From Candidatus Stramentimicrobium fermentans (GTDB lineage: Bacteria > Atribacterota > Phoenicimicrobiia > Phoenicimicrobiales > Stramentimicrobiaceae): a stretch of DNA of 64,000 bases. A program made the position numbers and the translations under genes. How positions within the stretch are numbered: the stretch's first letter is position 1; each line of letters begins with the position of its first letter. The stretch lies in contig JAAYOB010000007.1 of assembly GCA_012520575.1 (NCBI GenBank), positions 1 through 64,000 of the forward strand, in the 5' to 3' direction. Below are positions 29,324-38,649 of the stretch, piece by piece. Under the pieces are notes generated by a model that ran no database searches, was not told the DNA's origin, and saw nothing but the letters and a program-made list of their open reading frames with translations.

Positions 29324-29954
29324 CTATTTCTATATCCTCCTCTTTAATTTCTCTCTTTACCGATAATAGATCCAAAATTTCTGTACTGGAGGCCTCCATC
29401 TCCCTTATCTGTCTTTCTACTCTATTACTAAGATAATTGTAAGCAACTATGGTGGGAATCGCCACAGAAAGACCAAATGCTGTAGTTAATAAGGCTTCAG
29501 AAATAGCCCCAGCCAGAGCTTCGGGGTTACCAACACCGACAATGGAAATAACCTGAAATCCCTTTATCATGCCAAATACAGTACCTAGCAATCCCAAAAG
29601 AGGGGCAATATTACCGATGGTTGCCAGTATTGGTAAATTTTTTTCTAAAACAATTATTTCTTGATTGGCGGTATCTTCGATTGCTTCTTTTATCTCATCG
29701 CGGGTACCGCCATACTTTAATAAAGCAGCTAAAATAATCTGAGATATAGGAGAATAATTTTTGCGACAGGCAGTAATCGCATAATTAATATTCCCTTTTC
29801 TGATTAAATCACAGATTCGATTACTGAATTTTCGAGTGGAAGTCTTGATGCTCCTTAAAAAAAACATCCGCTCAAAGAATATGGCAATCGCCAATAGGGA
29901 GCAGAAAAATATGGGATACATTAAAACTCCGCCCTTATAAAATAATTCAAACAT
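29283..29954 (-). CDS. MotA/TolQ/ExbB proton channel family protein
   Basis: GGVLMYPIFFCSLLAIAIFFERMFFLR, IGNIAPLLGLLGTVFGMIKGFQ, ISEALLTTAFGLSVAIPTIVAYNYL. Confidence 0.96.
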   Translation of the reverse strand: MFELFYKGGVLMYPIFFCSLLAIAIFFERMFFLRSIKTSTRKFSNRICDLIRKGNINYAITACRKNYSPISQIILAALLKYGGTRDEIKEAIEDTANQEIIVLEKNLPILATIGNIAPLLGLLGTVFGMIKGFQVISIVGVGNPEALAGAISEALLTTAFGLSVAIPTIVAYNYLSNRVERQIREMEASSTEILDLLSVKREIKEEDIEIDEILSSQYQGSEI

Positions 29955-30075
29955 TAATTAGATGCCTCCTCCAAATCAATAAGATTTCTTATTTTTATTT
30001 TTCATACTAAACCTGGCGAATGTCGAAGGGATTCCAGGCTATTTTTATGATCTCCCTATCAGATTATTCCTTTAT

Positions 30076-33000
30076 TTATTCTAATCTTCTCCTGGCATTA
30101 TCAGCATAAATTGTTTCCGGGCATCTTTGAAGGAGCATTTCATATTTTTCCTTAGCCTGTAACTGATGCCCTGATTCTTCCTGACAAATTGCTGTTATGT
30201 ATAAAACATCACATATATAGGTGCCAGTAGGATAATATTCAAGGTATTTCTCCCCAGCCTGTACGGCTTTTTCGCATTCTTCTTTTTTATAGTAACTCAA
30301 ACAAAGGCCATAGAGAGAATTGGGCTTGTACTTGCTATTTGGAAAACGATCCAATAATTTTTCAAAATTTATGATGCTATCGAACCATTTTTCTTCTTCC
30401 AAGCCTATTTGAGCCATAATGTAGAAGCCTTCTTCATTAAACTGGCTTAGTGGATAAGCCTTCGTAAAATCTTGTAACTCTATCCTTGCTTCACCATATT
30501 CTTTTGCTAAAAAATGGGTCTTTGCTAATAGGTAGGTACCTTCCTCCGCAAATTGACTATCAGGATATTTCTGGACCAACTTGTCAAATGATTCTACTGC
30601 TTTTGAGTAATCAGGGAGGTTTAAATAGCTCCAACCGACACTATATAGCACATGCGCCGCTAAAGAATGTGTATCATAGTGTTTCAAAAATTCCTGATAA
30701 TATTCTATTGCACTACTGAATTTTTCCTGTTTATAGTAAGTTTCAGCCAACATATATAAAGCCCTTATAGAGATTTCATCACCAGTTAAATAATCAATCT
30801 GATGAAAATACTCTTCTGCCTGAGAATAATCAGTTAAACGGAAAAAACATAGCCCTTGCCAATAATATATTTCTTTCCTCATCTTATCGCTGGTAATCAT
30901 ACTTTCGATTCTTTTAAAAAGTTCAACGGCTTCCCGAAATTCGCCTCTTTCATATTTATCTTTAGCCAGGGCAAAATAGCCCTCTCTAGCCAGAGCATCA
31001 TCTGAATGCTGCTCCGTCAATTCCTGATAAAGAGAAAGTAGCCTTTCTTCATCATTCATCTTGTTAGCTGCCTCAATTTTTAACTCCAGTGCTTCTTTAC
31101 TATTAACATCTTCTAAGGCAATCAAAACATTTTGATATCGGCCTGCTTGATAATAACTTCGGGCAAGTTCTAATGTTGCTATGTCAATAATTTCTCCCCC
31201 CGGAAACTGATTGATTACCCGCTCGAAATATGGAATCGCTTTTTGTTCTTCTCCTTTTCTGGCATAAGCCAACCCTAAATCGAACCATATTCTCTCCAGC
31301 AGACTTTCCTCAATATTCTTCTCCGCCAGAGAACTGTCAATTTCGATAACTCTATCATAGTCTTTTTGTTCTAACAATGCTCTAGCTAGAAGATATTGTG
31401 CTTCGAGTTGTATTGGGCTTTCCTTCTTAGTTAATTCCTCTAAAATTACTCTTGCCTCTCGGTAATTGCCCTCTTTGAATAATATAAAGCTAAGATAGTA
31501 TCTGGTTTCATTAATCAATTCAAAATCAGTCTCGTTATTCAAGATATCGGCGAAATATGCTTTTGCCTGATCATAGAGACCTTCCTGAAAATAAGATTGT
31601 CCTAAGATAAAATCAATTTCGCATTTATCAAATACCAAAGGTTCAAACGATAGTAAATTTTCATAGAGGTTGATAGCTTGGGTATACTTTTTTTGCATGA
31701 AATAGACCCTACCTAATTTATAGAGAGTTTCCGGGTAAAGGCTGCTTTTTGGAAAATTCTTACTCAATAATTCCAAGGAAATTTCAGCCTGATTATAGTC
31801 TCCTAACATATAAGCACACCAGCCGCTGCCCAGCAAGGCATTTTCATAATATATGCTATCTTTATAATTATCAATTAGATATATATAATGCTGGTTTGCT
31901 TCGCCATAATGTCCTAATTTATAAGCCGCCTCAGCCATCAAAAATCTCGCCTCAAAAAAATCAGGATTGATAGCCAGGATTTCTCTCAGTTTTTCTAAAG
32001 CCCTTTCATAATCTTCTAAAGAATAATAATTATAAGCTAATTGGTAATATTCCCGCTCCCAATCGATATCGTAAGCCTGGATACCGCCAATTTTCTCTCT
32101 TTCTTCCAGATATTCTTCCATCTGATTTAAATGATAATAGGTACGCATTAAATAAATTCTCGTTTTCTCAAAATTAGAATTCTTCCGGGCAGATTCTTTA
32201 AACTTAAGTAACGCTTCTTCATATTCTCCGGCGATATAATATTGGTAACCTTCATTAAAAGCCCAGACTGTCTCCCTGCCAAATTCTTTTTCTTCCTGAG
32301 CTTTATCCAGGTATATTCTGGCATTATTATCAAAAGGGTCTAAGCGGACAGCATTTTCTAAGTAAATAATTGAGTTGTTTAAGTCTCCAATATGATAATA
32401 ACTTAATCCTAAAAAGTGGTGGGCTCCTTTAAAATCTTTGCTGAGATCAATTGCGAGCTTAAAAAATTCAATAGCTTCCGACCATTTCTTATTGCTATAG
32501 GCATTATATCCGGTAACATATAACTCGTAGGCCTCTTTACCATATAGTTCGGCTTGTTGATACTGGCTGAAAACCCACTCGATATCCTTGCCTGGATCCG
32601 CCTTCTTTATTTCTTCGCCTTGTTCCAGGGCTTTTGCTGTTTGACCTGATTCATAATAAAGCCTCATCAAAAATATCCTTGCCTTTATATTGTTCGGCTG
32701 ATAAAAAATTGCCTCGGTAAGATTGTTAATAGCAGAGGCTGTATCCCCTTTTTCATTATATGAATAGGCTATACGATAAAAAGCCTCCGATAATTTTTGA
32801 TAACTTATCTTAATATTAGTATTATTCTGTACTATTTCAGTAAACCTCTCCAGACTAGCTATTTCTCGAGCAGTCCATTTAGTTCTTTCATATATTTGTG
32901 CCAATAGATAATATGCTTCAGCGAAATGAGGATCCTCTGATACTGCCTTTTCTCCATAATCAATGGCTTTGGCCCAGAGCGGTTTACTGGGGAAATCCAC

Positions 33001-33678
33001 CCCCTGATATTCAGTAATTGCCTGATTCTTTAATTCTAAGGCTTGATAGTAGTTACTTAGAGCTTTCCAAGAAGAAGAAATATTATTTTTTAAGTTAATG
33101 GCTAAATTTTCGTCAATGTCAAAATTGGCTTCTTGTAGTATAGATTGAGCTATACGTTCTTTTAAATAGAAAATATCTTCAGGTATTAAAGTTATCTCTT
33201 GGAATTCAGATAATTTATTGAATTGTGATTGGTACATAATCAGGTTAAACTTGAGGATATCCCTCTGTTCTAATGAAAAATAACCGGTGAAAATCAGGTC
33301 TACCTGTAACAAATCATCTAAGGAATGAAACAAGGAGAGATCTTTCTTCATTGCCAATCCTTGGGCCAAATCGTGGCCTGGCAATTTTTCTATTTCTCCC
33401 AGAGGAATATAATTAATTCTTTCTGATTGAGAGAAGGCCTGGCTCAACATATCAGGGAGACCTCTCTCTAACCAATTCCATTCATCCCTTCCCGTTAGAT
33501 TCTCAAAATAATAGACTGCAAAACTGTGAGTTTCGATAGCAGGAGAAGAGAGGGTAAATATATTGCAAAATAAAGAGATGAAGAATACTAAATAGAAAAA
33601 ATAGCATAATAATGATTTATTTAATATATTATTGACAAAAGCTTTTTTTTTATTATTATTTGAATTTGATAAATTCAC
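30076..33678 (-). CDS. Giant exported TPR protein (1200 aa) with FlgO/CsgG-like N-terminal segment
   Basis: N-terminal TM/signal; FAVYYFENLTGRDEWNWLERGLPDMLSQAFSQ; many TPR/BamD-like repeats to the C-terminus. Confidence 0.85.
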   Translation of the reverse strand: MNLSNSNNNKKKAFVNNILNKSLLCYFFYLVFFISLFCNIFTLSSPAIETHSFAVYYFENLTGRDEWNWLERGLPDMLSQAFSQSERINYIPLGEIEKLPGHDLAQGLAMKKDLSLFHSLDDLLQVDLIFTGYFSLEQRDILKFNLIMYQSQFNKLSEFQEITLIPEDIFYLKERIAQSILQEANFDIDENLAINLKNNISSSWKALSNYYQALELKNQAITEYQGVDFPSKPLWAKAIDYGEKAVSEDPHFAEAYYLLAQIYERTKWTAREIASLERFTEIVQNNTNIKISYQKLSEAFYRIAYSYNEKGDTASAINNLTEAIFYQPNNIKARIFLMRLYYESGQTAKALEQGEEIKKADPGKDIEWVFSQYQQAELYGKEAYELYVTGYNAYSNKKWSEAIEFFKLAIDLSKDFKGAHHFLGLSYYHIGDLNNSIIYLENAVRLDPFDNNARIYLDKAQEEKEFGRETVWAFNEGYQYYIAGEYEEALLKFKESARKNSNFEKTRIYLMRTYYHLNQMEEYLEEREKIGGIQAYDIDWEREYYQLAYNYYSLEDYERALEKLREILAINPDFFEARFLMAEAAYKLGHYGEANQHYIYLIDNYKDSIYYENALLGSGWCAYMLGDYNQAEISLELLSKNFPKSSLYPETLYKLGRVYFMQKKYTQAINLYENLLSFEPLVFDKCEIDFILGQSYFQEGLYDQAKAYFADILNNETDFELINETRYYLSFILFKEGNYREARVILEELTKKESPIQLEAQYLLARALLEQKDYDRVIEIDSSLAEKNIEESLLERIWFDLGLAYARKGEEQKAIPYFERVINQFPGGEIIDIATLELARSYYQAGRYQNVLIALEDVNSKEALELKIEAANKMNDEERLLSLYQELTEQHSDDALAREGYFALAKDKYERGEFREAVELFKRIESMITSDKMRKEIYYWQGLCFFRLTDYSQAEEYFHQIDYLTGDEISIRALYMLAETYYKQEKFSSAIEYYQEFLKHYDTHSLAAHVLYSVGWSYLNLPDYSKAVESFDKLVQKYPDSQFAEEGTYLLAKTHFLAKEYGEARIELQDFTKAYPLSQFNEEGFYIMAQIGLEEEKWFDSIINFEKLLDRFPNSKYKPNSLYGLCLSYYKKEECEKAVQAGEKYLEYYPTGTYICDVLYITAICQEESGHQLQAKEKYEMLLQRCPETIYADNARRRLE

Positions 33679-33897
33679 CCTTGTTTTTACCTACCAAATC
33701 TTGGTCCTGAAATACATAGCTTATACTAAGCTATCATACGAATTGATAACTAATGGCTTTTCGCTAATTAATTAGGCTTTAGTTGTTGAGTCTTCGGTTA
33801 TCTTTTTATAATAATAAAGAACAAATAATTTTATAGGATTGAAATCAAAAAATATGGTTAATGACACCAGTTTATTTTACATAATATCATACAATAA

Positions 33898-35175
33898 CTA
33901 AGGGAAAAAGTAAAACTCTTTTTCGCCAATTCTCACGATATCCCCCTCTTGGGCACCCTTCTTTTTAAGCGCTTTTTCTACTCCCCATCCTTTTAATTTT
34001 TCCTGAAAATATGCCAATGCTTGAGGATTATTTAAATCGTATTGATATGCTAATTTATTCATTTCCCTACCCTCTATCACGAATTGGTTGTCCACTTTTT
34101 TTATGGTAAAAGTGTGACGGAAATCGTAATGTACCATTTTTTCTTGAGCAAGCGGTAACAGTGAATCCTCTTTATTTCCTATTAGTTTGATGGTCTCGAA
34201 TATTCGAGAAATCAATCCTGATATCCCCTCACCGGTAAGGGCTGAAATGAAAAATACGCTTTTGCCCTCCTTAGAAAAAGATTTCCTTATTTCTTCTACC
34301 TTTTCCTGTACCTCTGGTAAATCGTATTTGCTTATGACAATTATTTCTTCTTTGCTTGATAAGGAAGATGAAAACTGCACCAGCTCATTTCTTATGATAT
34401 GGTAATCTTTTATTATCTTCTTCGCCGAACTTCTGGAACCATCTATAAGGTGAACAATGGCTTTGGTTCTTTCGATATGTTTCAAAAATTTAATTCCCAA
34501 CCCAGCACCTTGAGCGGCTCCCTCTATAAGCCCAGGAATATCAGCAAGCACAAATTTATGTTCGCGGTCAACTGTTACTATCCCTAAATGGGGGTTAACT
34601 GTAGTAAATGGATAATCAGCAATCTTCGGCTTAGCTCTGGAAACTCTTGCCAAAAAGGTTGATTTACCTGCATTAGGGAAGCCTACCAAGGCAACATCTG
34701 CAATCAATTTTAAATCTAATTTAATAGTTCTCTGTTCCCCTTTTTCACCCTTCTGGGCAAATTTAGGCGATTGAAAAGTCGAACTTTTAAAGCGATAATT
34801 ACCCCTTCCTCCCAATCCGCCGCAAGCTACGCAAACCTTTTCTCTATCCCGAGACAAATCTGCCATAATATGACGGGCTCTATTGTCTTCTACTACAGTG
34901 CCTACCGGGACATATAAGTATAAATCAGAGCCATTCTTACCGTTTTTTTTACCGCTGCTGCCGTTTTCTCCATTTTGCGCTTTACGATGAGGGTTACGGT
35001 AATACTCATTTAAGGTCTTCAGCTGTAAGTCTGCTTTGATATAGACACTTCCACCTCTCCCCCCATCACCACCATCAGGTCCACCTTTGGGAATAAACCG
35101 TTCCCTCCTAAAACTAACGCAGCCATCTCCGCCCTTACCTGCCTTGACATGAATGATTATTTCATCAATAAACAT
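33898..35175 (-). CDS. obgE: GTPase ObgE/CgtA with C-terminal OCT domain
   Basis: MFIDEIIIHVKAGKGGDGCVSFRRERF, GFPNAGKSTFL, DIPGLIEGAAQGAGLG; start moved to the canonical MFIDE. Confidence 0.97.
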   Translation of the reverse strand: MFIDEIIIHVKAGKGGDGCVSFRRERFIPKGGPDGGDGGRGGSVYIKADLQLKTLNEYYRNPHRKAQNGENGSSGKKNGKNGSDLYLYVPVGTVVEDNRARHIMADLSRDREKVCVACGGLGGRGNYRFKSSTFQSPKFAQKGEKGEQRTIKLDLKLIADVALVGFPNAGKSTFLARVSRAKPKIADYPFTTVNPHLGIVTVDREHKFVLADIPGLIEGAAQGAGLGIKFLKHIERTKAIVHLIDGSRSSAKKIIKDYHIIRNELVQFSSSLSSKEEIIVISKYDLPEVQEKVEEIRKSFSKEGKSVFFISALTGEGISGLISRIFETIKLIGNKEDSLLPLAQEKMVHYDFRHTFTIKKVDNQFVIEGREMNKLAYQYDLNNPQALAYFQEKLKGWGVEKALKKKGAQEGDIVRIGEKEFYFFP

Positions 35176-35397
35176 AAATTTACCTTTTAGACTATTTTCT
35201 ATATTCCACTCAAAATACTCTTGAGTATACCGAACCAACAATCACCCGTAAATTATAAATTAGTTCTAAATTATTTGGCAATTAATCTTTACCGGTTATC
35301 ACTTACTGATTATTTTCATAGCCGTCTTTAAATTCAAGAGGTTAAAACTTATACTATTTGTAATTATATGCTCTGTTAATTTTTGCTCATAGGTTAA

Positions 35398-35437
35398 TAA
35401 AAAAGGAGGTGGATGAACTAGCTATCATCTACCTCCT
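35398..35437 (-). terminator. Predicted intrinsic terminator downstream of rplU-rpmA
   Basis: Minus strand AGGAGGTAGATGA TAGCTAGT TCATCCACCTCCT followed by a T6 run; 13-bp stem with one G-U pair. Confidence 0.85.
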
Positions 35438-35551
35438 CGTAGATTATTGCCTTATAAACCTACCTTGATATTATTTAAATAACAAAACCATAAAATACTT
35501 AGCTTTTACAAATATCCCGAGTTAAGAAAAAACTTCAAGACTTTTTCTCGG

Positions 35552-35818
35552 CTAAGCTTCTACAGTATCAGTAATAATAGAAACTTGTTTCCTTTTTTTA
35601 ACTGTGGTACCAAAGCTAACATAGCCGTCAACTAGAGCGAATAAGGTATCATCCTTACCCCGACCCACATTTTTGCCAGGTAATATTCTGGTTCCTCTTT
35701 GTCTGACAATTATATTTCCACCAAGTACATATTGTCCGTCATATCTTTTTATTCCCAATCGTTTAGAAGCACTATCGCGACCGTTTTTTGCTGAGCCCTG
35801 CCCTTTTTTACGAGCCAT
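35552..35818 (-). CDS. rpmA: 50S ribosomal protein L27
   Basis: [45 protein letters not shown]. Confidence 0.98.
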   Translation of the reverse strand: MARKKGQGSAKNGRDSASKRLGIKRYDGQYVLGGNIIVRQRGTRILPGKNVGRGKDDTLFALVDGYVSFGTTVKKRKQVSIITDTVEA

Positions 35819-35873
35819 TGAATCTCACCTCACTTATCCCATTCTTGTAAAATCTTATTTTATGGTTGTTTTA

Positions 35874-36185
35874 TTAAACATTTATTTTTTCAATTTTAAC
35901 TTCGGTGAATAATTGCCGATGTCCTGTTTTCTTTTCATACCTTTTTTTTGGTTTATATTTCAAAACTATAATCTTCTTACCCTTGCCCTGTTTCAATACT
36001 TTTCCCTCTACAAAACTATTCTCAAGCAAAGGCTGACCAAAGCTATATTTGCCATCTTTTTCTAACATTAACACCTGCTCAAATTTCACACTTTCTCCTT
36101 CCTGGGGTTCCAATTTTTCTACTCTTATAACATCACCTTCTTTGACTAAATACTGTTTTCCCCCAGTGGCAATTATGGCATACAT
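35874..36185 (-). CDS. rplU: 50S ribosomal protein L21
   Basis: MYAIIATGGKQYLVKEGDVIRVEKLE; C-terminal YEKKTGHRQLFTEVKI. Confidence 0.98.
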   Translation of the reverse strand: MYAIIATGGKQYLVKEGDVIRVEKLEPQEGESVKFEQVLMLEKDGKYSFGQPLLENSFVEGKVLKQGKGKKIIVLKYKPKKRYEKKTGHRQLFTEVKIEKINV

Positions 36186-36218
36186 ATTCCGTTAATTCCT
36201 CCTACTTAAATAAATCGC

Positions 36219-36299
36219 CTGAAAGGGCAGCTGAGCTTTGGGGCCTTTTCAGTGCGTTCTTGGCTAATAAAATCTATCATATAAGGACTACCCTGTCAA
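36219..36299 (-). promoter_or_regulatory. rplU promoter and leader hairpin (possible L21 leader)
   Basis: TTGACA (36299-36294), 17-nt spacer, TAGATT (36276-36271), then stem-loop CTGAAAAGGC...GCCCTTTCAG (36252-36219) upstream of the SD. Confidence 0.65.
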
Positions 36300-36372
36300 A
36301 TTATTTTTGCAAAACAATTTAAATAACCATAGACCTCAATAATCTCAGATTATTATTATTTATACTATTCTA

Positions 36373-37875
36373 TTACAGCACTTTTAAAATCTTTTTCAGG
36401 TCTTTCTTCTTCCCTACAGCAATGACTTTAATCTTTTCAATATGAAGATCTGTTAATGCTTTAAGATAGATACTTTTATTATAATCTCGCTCTAGTTGTT
36501 TTATTAATAGCAGCTTTCCCCCTGATAATTCTTCCTCGACTTTTGGATGAACACCTAATAAAATTGCTTCAGCTTTAGAATTTTTACCTAAATCTTCCAA
36601 CTTATGCAATACCATATTGCTAATTGTTTCGGGAGAAAGGATACGGCCACTACCTGAGCAATAGGGACACGCCGTCCGTAATAATGAGTCTAAATCCCTC
36701 TTGGAACGCTTTCTTGTCATTTCTACCAACCCTAATTCAGTGGTCTGCACAATATTTGATTTTGTTCTATCTTTTTTCAACTCCTCTGCTAATTTATTTA
36801 TCACTTTTTCCTGATCTTCCTTGTTGTCCATATCAATAAAGTCGATAATTATAATTCCGCCAATATCTCTTAATCTTAATTGCCTGGCAATCTCTTCTGC
36901 TGCCTGTAAATTTGTTTTTAAAATGGTATTACGCATTTTTTTCCCGCCAACATATTTCCCGGTATTCACATCAACAACAGTCAATGCTTCTGCTTCATCA
37001 AAAACAAGGTAGCCTCCACATTTTAACCAAATCTTTTTTTCTAGCGCTTTGCTGATTTCTTTTTCAATATTGTAAGCCTCAAATACCGGCTTTTCACCAT
37101 CATAATAAGAAACTTTAGGTTTTAATTCTACCAGAAAAAGTGTATCAAGATAATTAATAATTTTTTCATATTCTTGTTCAGAATTAACTACGAACTCATC
37201 AATCTCCTCAGTAAATAAATCTCTGATAACACGGTAGGTTAGACTCAGATCTTCATGCAGCAATAGGGGAGTTTTTGCCCTGCGGCTTCTCTTTTGGATT
37301 TTATCCCATAAGCGAATTAGAAAATCCATATCAGGTAATAAATCCTCTTCTTCTTTACCGATAGCCGCTGTTCTGATAATGTAACCATGGTCGTCACGTT
37401 TCATTTGTTGGACTATTTTTTTAAGCCTCTCCCTTTCTTCTTCATGCTCAATTCTTCTGGAAATAGCAATAGTATCATTGTTGGGCATCAAAACAAGATA
37501 ACGCCCGGGTAAGCTGATATTGGTAGTAACCTTTGCCCCTTTTGGCATAATTGCTTCTTTGGCTACCTGAACATCTATTTCCTGCCCCACCTTAATTAAT
37601 TTGTTTATATCGGTATCCTTACTAGCCTTTCGGCCAAAAGATTGCAGGACATCATCTAAATGCAAAAAGGCATTCCTATCTGTGCCAATATCTACAAAAG
37701 CTGCTTCTATTCCAGGTAATACATTCATCACCTTAGCTCTATAAATATTGCCAATAATCTTTCGGTCTTCCAGCCTCTCAATATAAATCTCTACTAATTT
37801 ATTATTCTCTAAGATAGCAATTCGCTCTTCACTTAAACCACTATCAATTATTACCTGTTTAGCTCTATACTCCAT
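36373..37875 (-). CDS. rng: Ribonuclease E/G family protein
   Basis: GNIYRAKVMNVLPGIEAAFVDIGTDRNAFLH, DVNTGKYVG, TELGLVEMTRKR, CPYCSGSG. Confidence 0.96.
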   Translation of the reverse strand: MEYRAKQVIIDSGLSEERIAILENNKLVEIYIERLEDRKIIGNIYRAKVMNVLPGIEAAFVDIGTDRNAFLHLDDVLQSFGRKASKDTDINKLIKVGQEIDVQVAKEAIMPKGAKVTTNISLPGRYLVLMPNNDTIAISRRIEHEEERERLKKIVQQMKRDDHGYIIRTAAIGKEEEDLLPDMDFLIRLWDKIQKRSRRAKTPLLLHEDLSLTYRVIRDLFTEEIDEFVVNSEQEYEKIINYLDTLFLVELKPKVSYYDGEKPVFEAYNIEKEISKALEKKIWLKCGGYLVFDEAEALTVVDVNTGKYVGGKKMRNTILKTNLQAAEEIARQLRLRDIGGIIIIDFIDMDNKEDQEKVINKLAEELKKDRTKSNIVQTTELGLVEMTRKRSKRDLDSLLRTACPYCSGSGRILSPETISNMVLHKLEDLGKNSKAEAILLGVHPKVEEELSGGKLLLIKQLERDYNKSIYLKALTDLHIEKIKVIAVGKKKDLKKILKVL

Positions 37876-37947
37876 AATACTGGAGCCACCTTCCTTTAAA
37901 AACTATTTTTAATCTAAGACACTGACCTGTAATTTATTTTTAAGTCA

Positions 37948-38649
37948 TTACAAAGTATTAAGAATAAACTTTTCTCTAATAACTTTCTCTATAGTAACAG
38001 AATCTCCATTACTTTCCATTATTTTGTTCATTATGAGATAGGGATTTATAGATCTGCCCTGCAGCAGGTTTATTATAAGGCGTACAATCAGCCTATCATC
38101 TCTTCGGGACAAAATATTTATTTTATGGAGAAAAGGCCGCAAATTTAATTCTGCCATCCTCTTTTTCGTATCTGTTGTTATTATAATCTCTTTTTCCCTT
38201 AATAACCTCATGATGGCTGCCTCCAACCTGCTCTGACAATTTTTTATGCTATTCACTCCGATAGGGATTTCAAAGGCGAAATAGACTAGATAAGAGGCGC
38301 ATTTTAGTAATTTATTTAAAGAAATTTTCTGTTGTAATAACCCCTCTGCCCTTACTATTCTTAAGCCTGACGGGGCGGCTTTGTTAATTCTATCTACCAA
38401 TAACTCTTCAGCCAAGGGTTCTGCCAAAGAGATTTCCATTATTTCTTGCCACCCTGCTATACCCAAGGGCAAAGCCGGACCAAAAGAAACTTTTAGCCTG
38501 GGATTGAATCCTTCTGTCAATTCAACCGGTATTTTTGCCCGTAATATAGTCCTTCGGAATATAGAGTTTAAATCCAGATGAGAGACAAATATTAAAGGTC
38601 CGTTCTTTCTATATATTAGGCGATAAAGATAAGGCATAAAAAAATTCAC
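37948..38649 (-). CDS. TIGR03936/DUF2344 family radical-SAM-linked protein
   Basis: RLIYRKNGPLIFVSHLDLNSIFRRTILRAKIPVELTEGFNPRLKVSFGPALPLGI; overlaps the upstream radical SAM gene by 4 bp. Confidence 0.9.
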   Translation of the reverse strand: MNFFMPYLYRLIYRKNGPLIFVSHLDLNSIFRRTILRAKIPVELTEGFNPRLKVSFGPALPLGIAGWQEIMEISLAEPLAEELLVDRINKAAPSGLRIVRAEGLLQQKISLNKLLKCASYLVYFAFEIPIGVNSIKNCQSRLEAAIMRLLREKEIIITTDTKKRMAELNLRPFLHKINILSRRDDRLIVRLIINLLQGRSINPYLIMNKIMESNGDSVTIEKVIREKFILNTL

